From Methanosarcinales archaeon (GTDB lineage: Archaea > Halobacteriota > Methanosarcinia > Methanosarcinales > Methanogasteraceae): a stretch of DNA of 6,890 nt. The stretch's first letter is position 1; each line of letters starts with the position of its first letter. A model generated the notes under the pieces. It was not told the DNA's origin and ran no database searches. It worked only from the letters and a program-made list of their open reading frames with translations. Of the stretch, positions 1-5,554 are shown one piece after another. Made by a program: the position numbers and the translations under genes. The stretch lies in the NCBI GenBank assembly GCA_030609345.1, contig JAUWCK010000057.1:1-6890 (forward strand). Reading direction: 5' to 3'.

Positions 1-1303
1 CATTGAGGTCGCCTTTCACAGATGCTTCAGATAGGCAGAGCGGGTGATAATCGAAATTTCCGCCGCCGATGTCGTAGGGCATATTTCCAAATCCATCCCC
101 ATCCGGATCAGCACCTGTATAGTCGCTCCAGTAGTTTCCGCTGATGGAGGGTCCGCCGATTATATTTGGTCCGGTGGTTACGGTGGTGTTCCACTGGTTG
201 GATCCGTCGTCGTAGACGTTATCTGCGTTGTTGAAGTAGTTGTTGTAGATCAGGTTGTTGCTCGAATCGTACAGTTCGATGCCATAGTAGTCGTTGTTCG
301 ATGCGGTGTTGTTCAGAAGTATGTTGTCGCTCGAATAATCCAGATAGATGCCGTCGTAGTAGTAGTTCGAGTTAGCGGTGTTGCCTGTGAGTGTGTTGTC
401 GCTCGAATCGTATAGGCCGATGCCGTCACCTTCGTTGTTCGATGCGGTGTTGTTCAGAAGTGTGTTGTCGCTCGAATAATCCAGATAGATGCCGTCGCTA
501 TAACCGCCACTATATTTCTGATTTGAGTTTGCAGTGTTGTTTTCAAGCGTGTTATTGTTCGAACCCCATAGGCCAATGCCGTGGTACTCGTTGTTCGATG
601 CGGTGTTGTTCAGAAGTATGTTGTCGCTCGAATAATCCAGATAGATGCCGTCATAGCAGTTCAAGTTAGCGGTGCTGCCTGTGAGCGTGTTGTTGCTCGA
701 ATCACACAGGCTGATGCCGTCGTAGTCATTGTTCGATGCGGTGTTGTTCAGAAGTATGTTGTCGCTCGAAAAATATAGGTAGATGCCGCCGTAGTCGTTG
801 TTCGATGCGGTGTTGTTCAGAAGTATGTTGTCGCTCGAAAAATATAGGTAAATGCCGTCATAGTTGCCCGATGCGGTGTTGTCAGAGATGTTGCAGTGAT
901 CTGCTCCGTTGAGATAAATCCCAACATTTTCTGTTGCCCCTGTCACATTGAACCCTGAGATGTTTACGTAATTAGCAGTCACCTCGAATACGTGATGATC
1001 GGCTGTGCTGTTCGTCACGGTCACCACATCCGCGCCCTCGCCCGCAAGCGTGAGATGCTTGCTCACGTCCACGTTCTCGGCGTAGCTGCCGTTCCACACA
1101 TAGATCGTCTCGCCCGCGGTCGCATTATCGACCGCTGCCTGTATCGGCGCTCCGCTCGCGTTAAACGCGCTGCCGCGCCACCAGCCAGTCCCGTTGACGC
1201 AGATGTCGCCGCAGTCGCAAGAGATCGCGGCTGCCGCCGTTATGGATACCGTAATAAGTGCTAAAATCAGTGCTGCCGTTTTAATGATCGTGTATGTATT
1301 CAT
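1..1303 (-). CDS. Secreted NosD-like right-handed beta-helix protein, dockerin cut by window edge (C-terminus missing)
   Basis: The frame is open for 434 codons from the ATG at 1303 and runs off the window. A signal peptide (residues 1 to about 26: basic start, then an Ile/Leu/Ala core ending in AAAA) is followed by a Cys-x-Cys-x3-Cys cluster (C29, C31, C35) and a WWR segment. Residues 128-356 form ten parallel beta-helix coils of 22-29 residues, each starting with Gly-Ile and most carrying an NNT or NAT-like sequon. A NosD-type tail (residues 357-425, with GGNYWSDY-like residues, here SGNYWSDY) follows, and the last visible residues KGDLN match the start of the dockerin in the next gene. It is probably an extracellular surface or adhesin-like protein; many such proteins are labelled copper-binding NosD, but no copper role is shown here. 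The start is supported by a GAGGTGA site 7 nt upstream. No frameshift is seen. Confidence 0.9.
   Translation of the reverse strand, partial: MNTYTIIKTAALILALITVSITAAAAISCDCGDICVNGTGWWRGSAFNASGAPIQAAVDNATAGETIYVWNGSYAENVDVSKHLTLAGEGADVVTVTNSTADHHVFEVTANYVNISGFNVTGATENVGIYLNGADHCNISDNTASGNYDGIYLYFSSDNILLNNTASNNDYGGIYLYFSSDNILLNNTASNNDYDGISLCDSSNNTLTGSTANLNCYDGIYLDYSSDNILLNNTASNNEYHGIGLWGSNNNTLENNTANSNQKYSGGYSDGIYLDYSSDNTLLNNTASNNEGDGIGLYDSSDNTLTGNTANSNYYYDGIYLDYSSDNILLNNTASNNDYYGIELYDSSNNLIYNNYFNNADNVYDDGSNQWNTTVTTGPNIIGGPSISGNYWSDYTGADPDGDGFGNMPYDIGGGNFDYHPLCLSEASVKGDLN
102..266 (-). repeat. Paralogue-shared tract, copy 1 (last coil and tail)
   Basis: This 165-bp tract matches 1917-2081 in the protease gene with one mismatch seen by eye (Ser versus Gly in the GGPSI(S/G)GNYW region). 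It covers the last helix coil and most of the tail. The sequence on both sides diverges quickly, including a one-codon length difference between the tail and the dockerin. Confidence 0.85.
236..922 (-). repeat. Tandem beta-helix coil repeats inside the first gene
   Basis: Ten coils begin at residues 128, 150, 173, 196, 219, 242, 271, 294, 318 and 341. Two coil types alternate: type A (YLDYSSDNILLNNTASNN) and type B (LYDSSDNTLTGNTANSN), giving a roughly 138-156-bp higher-order unit. The shared type-A DNA core starts near 293, 434, 590, 728 and 797. Spacing is always a multiple of three, so the array can grow or shrink without breaking the frame. Confidence 0.85.
728..865 (-). repeat. Near-identical 69-bp tandem duplication (two units)
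   Basis: Units 728-796 and 797-865 encode two consecutive type-A coils (residues about 147-192) and differ at only a handful of bases. This looks like the most recent coil duplication in the array, produced by slippage or unequal recombination. Confidence 0.75.
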
Positions 1304-1310
1304 ATCATGC

Positions 1311-1317
1311 TCACCTC
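1311..1317 (-). promoter_or_regulatory. Ribosome binding site of the beta-helix gene
   Basis: GAGGTGA on the minus strand lies 7 nt before the ATG at 1303 and matches the archaeal 16S anti-Shine-Dalgarno. It fixes the start: the other nearby ATG (1309-1307) is in a different frame and stops at once. Confidence 0.8.
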
Positions 1318-1332
1318 ATCTTACTCTCATAT

Positions 1333-1349
1333 TGCACCTTTCCGGTGCA
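1333..1349. repeat. Small inverted repeat upstream of the beta-helix gene
   Basis: TGCACC and GGTGCA arms (6 bp, perfect) surround a 5-nt loop, 30 nt upstream of the ATG. If transcription starts at a TATA near 1380-1406, this hairpin would lie in the 5' leader. It could be a leader structure, an operator or chance. Confidence 0.3.
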
Positions 1350-1459
1350 GACGCCTCGCGTTATGCCAGAAGAGCGGATATATCTAAACCACCCCTCCCT
1401 TATAAACTTGTCGGGAATTCTTGATGCGGACATTCAGACCGGAGTTTATAAGATATCGC

Positions 1460-1478
1460 AAAAACAAGCCGCCCGGCT
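1460..1478 (-). terminator. Terminator-like hairpin and T tract downstream of the protease gene
   Basis: On the minus strand AGCCG and CGGCT arms (tight loop) are followed by TGTTTTTG. It lies about 180 nt past the protease stop and before the beta-helix gene start, the right order for separating the two transcripts. The stem is short, and archaeal termination mostly relies on T tracts alone. Confidence 0.3.
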
Positions 1479-1654
1479 ACGAAAGTTGTAGGGTCTAACG
1501 AAAATCTAATTCACCCTGGAACGTACCCCCAAGTTGCAGCCTGAAAAGACCTCCGCGATCTTCCGGTATCTCGCATTCCAGCACCCCCGCGCATTCTTTT
1601 GCCGGGTGGGCAATTGACTGAAATGGGGTGTTGTGATGCTCTGGTACGGTCAAA

Positions 1655-3697
1655 CTACAATTCTACCATCTCAGCCGCCGCCTGCAGGATCATGAGAGCG
1701 TCGAGCGAAGTGACCTGCCCGTCGCCACTGACGTCGGCTGCGTCGTCGTGTACACCGGTGGCTGCAAGGCGAAGTGCGATTGCGGCGTCCGCAGGGGTGA
1801 GGTCGCCGTCGCCGTTGAGGTCGCCTTTCACAGATGCTTCAGATGGGCATAGCGGGTGATAATCGAAATTGCTGCCGCCAGCAATCGGGTACTCCGGATC
1901 CCCAAGACCGTTGCCGTCCGGATCAGCACCTGTATAGTCGCTCCAGTAGTTTCCGCCGATGGAGGGTCCGCCGATTATATTTGGTCCGGTGGTTACGGTG
2001 GTGTTCCACTGGTTGGATCCGTCGTCGTAGACGTTATCTGCGTTGTTGAAGTAGTTGTTGTAGATCAGGTTGTTGCTCGAACTCCTTATGTAGATGCCAT
2101 AGTTGTCGTTGTTCGATACGGTGTTGTTCAGAAGTGTGTTGTCGCTCGAATCTTCCATGCATATACCGCCCCAGTTGCCCGATGCAGTGTTGTCAGAGAT
2201 GTTGCAGTGATCTGCTCCGTTTAGATAAATCCCTGCCTGGGAAGTTCCGGTTGCCCCGGTCACATTGAACCCTGAGATGCTCACGCAATCGGCAGTCACC
2301 TCAAAGATGTGATCGCTTGAATTTGCGGCTTGAACAATCATTGAAACAGACCCGTTCTCAGACTGGATCGTCAGATGATCCGTCGCCACCTCCACGTTCT
2401 CGTTGTAGCTGCCATCCTTGACGCAGATCATATCACCGCTGCTCGCGTTATTCACTGCATCCTGTATCGGTGCTCCGCTCGCGTTAAACGCGCCACCGTC
2501 GCGCCACCAGCCGCTCACGTTCACGCAGATGTCGTCGCAGTCGCAAGAGATCGCAGCTGCCGTGATACGTGCGTCAACCAAACCATATCCATACGTGTCG
2601 TCCTTCCCCGGATATCCCAAATCTTGTGCCGTCGATTGCAGTTGCAGTCTTACATCTTCATTGTTCACCATCCCATCGCCATTAACATCCGGCAGGTTGG
2701 ATGAAATGATAAGAGCGGCTGTTCCAGCCACATGAGGCGCTGCCTGGGAGGTTCCGCTCAAATTGCCATAACCATCGCCTCTGGTAGTAGACATTATATT
2801 CACGCCCGGAGCAGCTAACTCAACCTCCGGACATATAGATGAAAAAGATGCTTGGCTATCATTCAGATCGGTAGCTGTTACAGCTATCACAGAATCGTAC
2901 CTGGCTGGATAGGTCACATTTCCGCCATTGCTATTTCCAGCCGCTGCTACCAGAAGCACACCTGCATCGGATGCATTACGACAGGCATTACGAAGTGCTT
3001 GGGAATCCTTACTTGTACCAAAGCTCATAACGACCACATCCATATCATTCTCTACCGCCCACTCTATGCCAGCAATCACCCAGCTTTCACTACCATGACC
3101 GGAACCAGCCATTACCTTAACAGCATATAGGCTGGCATTCGGGGCTACGCCTACCACCCCAATCCCGTTCCTCTCGGCAGCGATGATGCCTGCCACGTGG
3201 GTGCCATGGCTATCGTAGCTATCATCAAAGGGATCAGAATCGTTGAACACGAAATCATAACCGCCTTTATAATTATCATTCAGGTCTTCATGGGTATAAT
3301 CTATACCCGTATCAATAACTGCCACTTTAACCCCGGTACCATCAATGCCGTTGTTATGTGCTATTTCACAGCCAATATGGCTCACACCCGAAGAATTCAC
3401 GTATTCACCGGTTGCTATCGTAAGTATTACATCGTCCTCAATATAGGCGACCCTCGGGTTCTTTTTCATAATGTCTATCGCCTGCTCTGATAAACTGGCA
3501 GACACCGCAGGGATTAAGCGATACTCATGTTTTACAACACCTCCCCCACTGTGGATCAATGCCTTTTCCGAGGGAATAGGCATCTGGTGAAATCCGATAA
3601 TAACATCACGTCGTGGCTCTTCTGAGTAAGCTGTTCCACTTAATACTATGCTAATAATTGTTAAAAACGTTATAAGTGTCAAAAAGGATTTTTTCAT
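1655..3697 (-). CDS. Secreted subtilisin-like serine protease fused to NosD-like beta-helix and dockerin
   Basis: This is a 680-residue exported S8 family protease. A signal peptide (about 1-25, ending AYS) is followed by an I9-like propeptide (about 30-95), then the catalytic domain (about 105-380) with Asp129 (VIDTG), His164 (SHGTHVAG), oxyanion Asn255 (AAAGNS) and Ser317 (GTSQAAPH). The whole catalytic set is present, so activity is expected. Gln318 stands where most subtilisins have Met. A DVNGDG calcium-type loop (337-348) sits near the end of this domain. From about 380 the protein is paralogous to the neighbouring beta-helix gene: Cys cluster (385, 387, 391), three coils (starting 489, 511, 534), tail, then a two-loop type I dockerin (626-637 and 655-666) ending in helix. 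The ATG at 3697 gives a clean signal peptide; the ribosome site (AGGAAG, very close) is weak. It may process surface proteins while docked to a cohesin; the substrate is unknown. Confidence 0.93.
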   Translation of the reverse strand: MKKSFLTLITFLTIISIVLSGTAYSEEPRRDVIIGFHQMPIPSEKALIHSGGGVVKHEYRLIPAVSASLSEQAIDIMKKNPRVAYIEDDVILTIATGEYVNSSGVSHIGCEIAHNNGIDGTGVKVAVIDTGIDYTHEDLNDNYKGGYDFVFNDSDPFDDSYDSHGTHVAGIIAAERNGIGVVGVAPNASLYAVKVMAGSGHGSESWVIAGIEWAVENDMDVVVMSFGTSKDSQALRNACRNASDAGVLLVAAAGNSNGGNVTYPARYDSVIAVTATDLNDSQASFSSICPEVELAAPGVNIMSTTRGDGYGNLSGTSQAAPHVAGTAALIISSNLPDVNGDGMVNNEDVRLQLQSTAQDLGYPGKDDTYGYGLVDARITAAAISCDCDDICVNVSGWWRDGGAFNASGAPIQDAVNNASSGDMICVKDGSYNENVEVATDHLTIQSENGSVSMIVQAANSSDHIFEVTADCVSISGFNVTGATGTSQAGIYLNGADHCNISDNTASGNWGGICMEDSSDNTLLNNTVSNNDNYGIYIRSSSNNLIYNNYFNNADNVYDDGSNQWNTTVTTGPNIIGGPSIGGNYWSDYTGADPDGNGLGDPEYPIAGGSNFDYHPLCPSEASVKGDLNGDGDLTPADAAIALRLAATGVHDDAADVSGDGQVTSLDALMILQAAAEMVEL
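1917..2081 (-). repeat. Paralogue-shared tract, copy 2 (in the protease gene)
   Basis: Partner of 102-266, with 164 of 165 bases identical by eye. Further matches between the two genes are 2174-2233 with 863-922 (58 of 60, first coil) and 2526-2561 with 1200-1235 (34 of 36, the Cys cluster). Close matches at the caps with a differing middle suggest duplication with later gene conversion. Confidence 0.85.
2039..2233 (-). repeat. Three beta-helix coils inside the protease gene
   Basis: Coils begin at residues 489, 511 and 534 with the same 22-23 residue pitch as the ten-coil neighbour. The first and last coils match the neighbour's first and last coils closely; only one middle coil separates them, against eight in the neighbour. 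Confidence 0.75.
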
Positions 3698-3710
3698 ATC
3701 TTCCTATACT

Positions 3711-3749
3711 AAAAAAAGTAAAGATAGGGATTTGATAACAAATCCCTAT
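3711..3749 (-). terminator. Perfect 11-bp inverted repeat plus T7 tract between cytochrome and protease genes
   Basis: Arms 3724-3734 and 3739-3749 (ATAGGGATTTG and its exact complement) enclose a 4-nt loop. On the minus strand the hairpin is followed, 6 nt later, by seven T (3711-3717). The place, after the cytochrome stop and 26 nt before the protease ATG, fits an intrinsic-type terminator. A two-fold operator controlling the protease gene fits equally well, since no clear separate TATA box is visible in this 88-bp gap. Confidence 0.45.
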
Positions 3750-3785
3750 TTTATGTTCTTTGGTTTCTCAGGTGGTTTGTCCAGG

Positions 3786-5114
3786 CTATCTGATCCTTGA
3801 TCCAGTGATCGTGGTAGAGTCAGAACCATATAGGGTCGTAACAGTTACTATGTCTCCAACCGTTGCTGAAGGACATTTAAACACTATCCGGGTAGCGTCC
3901 CAAGAGATAACACTGGTCTCAAGGACATTGCCTTCGCAAGTGACGGTAACACCGAGCAACTCATTATATGATTCGCCAGATTCATCGCCGAACCCTGAAC
4001 CACGGATGGTCACAATAGCCCTCCTAATCGTGGCTGAATCGATTGTTACCTGCGGCACAACCACTATTGGCACCAAGTTGCTATTCATGTCACTCTTGAC
4101 CACACGCAGTCCGTAACTTCCTTCAACCAGTGGTGGGATGGTCACTTTTATCACTGAGGCGGTTATGGAATCAGGTGTCAGTGTTATAGTGTTTACACCA
4201 TCATCAATAACCACATTGGAAGTATAGTTAATACCATTCACAGTGTTACGGAAGTTAGTACCGGTAATGGTCACATCTGTTTCCTTACCAGCCACCAATT
4301 TGCTAGGACTTACATCGTCGACACTCGGGATTACAGGTCCTGTCAGTAATGTAAGGCTGGATGCGTCATACCATGCATGACATCCCATACAGTCCCAACT
4401 ATCACCTATATGGCCATATCCGAGCTCGCCTTCAGTAGTAGCGTAGTCGTACTGGATATTGTGCAACGATTTGACACCATGACAATCTTCACATCTCCTC
4501 ATAGAAATCTCTGTACCTGAAACCATGTCGTGGCATACATAACACTTGTCATCATCACCAGGCCAGATGTTATGATGGGTTACGTAATTGTCATGAATCG
4601 CTGCCCCTGAAACCGGTGTTGTATTGGCTTCATGGCATGCCTCGCAGCCACCCCATTTCTTACCGGTTGTCCCATTCTGCTCTCTATAGCTGGTATCTGG
4701 GGTTATCAATGACGCATTATATGTTGGGATGTAATGCCCATCATCATAGTCGTCAACAAGGCTACCGTGGCAGTGACTGCAATGTCTATCCAGAGCTTCC
4801 TCTGCGTTGTGGTGTGGTGATGCAAGATGGCACACCACGCAGTCCCTGATCGGAGAGTCAATGCCTCCCTCTGGACCAAGCTTGTGGCAGTCCGTGCATT
4901 TATACCCCTGATTTGGTACTAACATGTGGTGTGTGTCCGGAACGCCAGAACTATGACATGCCCTACAGTCACCTTCTGCAAACCCACCGTACAATGTGTC
5001 GTATATCCCCAGATTCTGATTCGCTGGGGGTGGCGGTACTATTGCTAATGCTATACTAATCGTCAGAACAACAATTAATATAGTTAGCCCATGCAATATT
5101 CTTTTTCTTTTCAC
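3786..5114 (-). CDS. Secreted octaheme c-type cytochrome with two IPT/TIG-like domains
   Basis: The product is 442 residues. A signal peptide (about 1-25, basic then Leu/Ile/Val) precedes a heme-binding half with eight CxxCH motifs whose first Cys are at 50, 73, 92, 112, 157, 191, 208 and 242. Twelve further His lie between 62 and 235, enough for bis-His ligation of all eight hemes; none occur after 246. Residues about 258-352 and 353-440 are beta-rich and resemble two IPT/TIG immunoglobulin-like domains (VTITGTNF and VTIRGSGFG signatures), the second with Cys393 and Cys414 that could form a disulfide. No C-terminal membrane anchor is seen, so it is probably extracellular or surface-bound and moves electrons between membrane and outside. 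The start is GTG with AGGAGGAGG 11 nt upstream. It reads away from the F430 cluster and towards the protease gene, 88 bp off. Confidence 0.92.
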   Translation of the reverse strand: MKRKRILHGLTILIVVLTISIALAIVPPPPANQNLGIYDTLYGGFAEGDCRACHSSGVPDTHHMLVPNQGYKCTDCHKLGPEGGIDSPIRDCVVCHLASPHHNAEEALDRHCSHCHGSLVDDYDDGHYIPTYNASLITPDTSYREQNGTTGKKWGGCEACHEANTTPVSGAAIHDNYVTHHNIWPGDDDKCYVCHDMVSGTEISMRRCEDCHGVKSLHNIQYDYATTEGELGYGHIGDSWDCMGCHAWYDASSLTLLTGPVIPSVDDVSPSKLVAGKETDVTITGTNFRNTVNGINYTSNVVIDDGVNTITLTPDSITASVIKVTIPPLVEGSYGLRVVKSDMNSNLVPIVVVPQVTIDSATIRRAIVTIRGSGFGDESGESYNELLGVTVTCEGNVLETSVISWDATRIVFKCPSATVGDIVTVTTLYGSDSTTITGSRIR

Positions 5115-5125
5115 TACTATAATAT

Positions 5126-5134
5126 CCTCCTCCT
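5126..5134 (-). promoter_or_regulatory. Ribosome binding site of the cytochrome gene (decides a GTG start)
   Basis: AGGAGGAGG on the minus strand lies 11 nt before the GTG at 5114. There is no ATG in the right place, and starting at GTG yields a textbook signal peptide, so GTG is preferred. Confidence 0.7.
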
Positions 5135-5166
5135 AGTGTTTATAGCAAGGCATAATACGATCAACT

Positions 5167-5184
5167 CTTTAAAAAGTTTTCGGT
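5167..5184 (-). promoter_or_regulatory. Candidate BRE/TATA promoter of the cytochrome gene
   Basis: On the minus strand a purine-rich ACCGAAAAC (5176-5184) abuts TTTTTAAAG (5167-5175), the order expected for an archaeal BRE and TATA box. Transcription would start near 5145, giving a leader of about 30 nt that contains the ribosome site. Prediction by eye only. Confidence 0.45.
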
Positions 5185-5232
5185 TTTTCGGGCTTTGGGA
5201 CAAAATTCACACACACCCGGACCCACGCCAGT

Positions 5233-5248
5233 GCGGCAGTTTTGCCGC
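5233..5248. repeat. GC-rich hairpin in the divergent promoter region
   Basis: GCGGCA and TGCCGC (6 bp, perfect) enclose a GTTT loop. No T tract follows on either strand, so it is not terminator-like. It lies between the divergent cytochrome gene and the F430 cluster and could be a regulator site; chance is possible. Confidence 0.3.
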
Positions 5249-5293
5249 CACCAGAGAAGACAACAACCCCCCCATTAATCATCATTAAATACT

Positions 5294-5554
5294 ATGGAAG
5301 CGCAATTTGCAAATATGGCTACAGAAGTCTTACTCGAACTTAGTGATGCAGTGGACGAGCGCGAAAAAGAGTTTTCAGAGTTCTCCAGATCAATATCGGA
5401 ACTGTCGGAAGAGGACCATCCTGATGAGGAGGCATACATCAAAGAGTTTTACGGACGTGTTCATGGTTTCATGGACAAAACGACCGATCTGATCGCAGCA
5501 TACCAGGAGTATATAGCAGCGCTTGAGAACGCATGTACCGAACAAGAAGAATAG
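5294..5554 (+). CDS. Small acidic helical protein upstream of and overlapping cfbC (function unknown)
   Basis: This 86-residue protein is not recognised. It is strongly acidic (24 Asp/Glu against 6 Lys/Arg) and looks almost wholly alpha-helical, with two heptad-like stretches (about 8-38 and 45-80) separated by EEDHPDEE, so a helical hairpin or coiled coil is likely. There is no signal peptide or membrane segment, and only one Cys (81). It overlaps cfbC by 22 nt, which suggests translational coupling and a linked role. The start is uncertain: no ribosome site precedes the ATG at 5294. A TATA-like TTAAATAC (5285-5292) would put transcription near 5315, where residue Met8 could serve as a leaderless start. 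Coding is supported by the overlap arrangement and same-strand context, not by homology. Confidence 0.7.
   Translation: MEAQFANMATEVLLELSDAVDEREKEFSEFSRSISELSEEDHPDEEAYIKEFYGRVHGFMDKTTDLIAAYQEYIAALENACTEQEE

Larger units (their letters stand above)
1304..1654. other. Intergenic region of 351 bp between the two beta-helix genes
   Basis: No convincing gene is seen on either strand. It should hold the 3' end of the protease transcript and the promoter of the beta-helix gene. TATA-like minus-strand stretches are TTTATAAG (about 1399-1406) and TTTAGATATA (about 1380-1389); neither is decisive. A stretch without stops on the minus strand (about 1495-1653) has no ATG or ribosome binding site and is not called as a gene. 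Confidence 0.6.

Noticed and set aside
290..866. Regularly spaced repeats that could suggest a CRISPR array
   Set aside because: Repeats are in frame inside a coding sequence, spacing varies, and the 'spacers' encode the rest of each helix coil.
1217..1228. Possible lipobox (AISC) in the beta-helix signal peptide
   Set aside because: The position before Cys does not fit the usual Leu/Val/Ile start, and the same residues occur internally in the protease, where no lipidation could happen.
44..1264. Several plus-strand open frames rich in Val or Arg/Cys across the first gene
   Set aside because: They are antisense shadows of the coil repeats; the minus frame has signal peptide, regular coils and ribosome site.
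1294..1491. 65-codon plus-strand frame in the intergenic region
   Set aside because: No ribosome site, no recognisable features, and it begins inside the beta-helix gene's start region.
1834..3490. Plus-strand open frames opposite the protease gene
   Set aside because: Antisense to a gene with a full catalytic set and recognisable domains; no ribosome sites.
3760..4849. Plus-strand open frames opposite the cytochrome gene
   Set aside because: Antisense to eight intact CxxCH motifs; no independent support.
5091..5288. 65-codon plus-strand frame across the divergent promoter region
   Set aside because: It overlaps the cytochrome start, its ribosome site and promoter, and has low-complexity composition.
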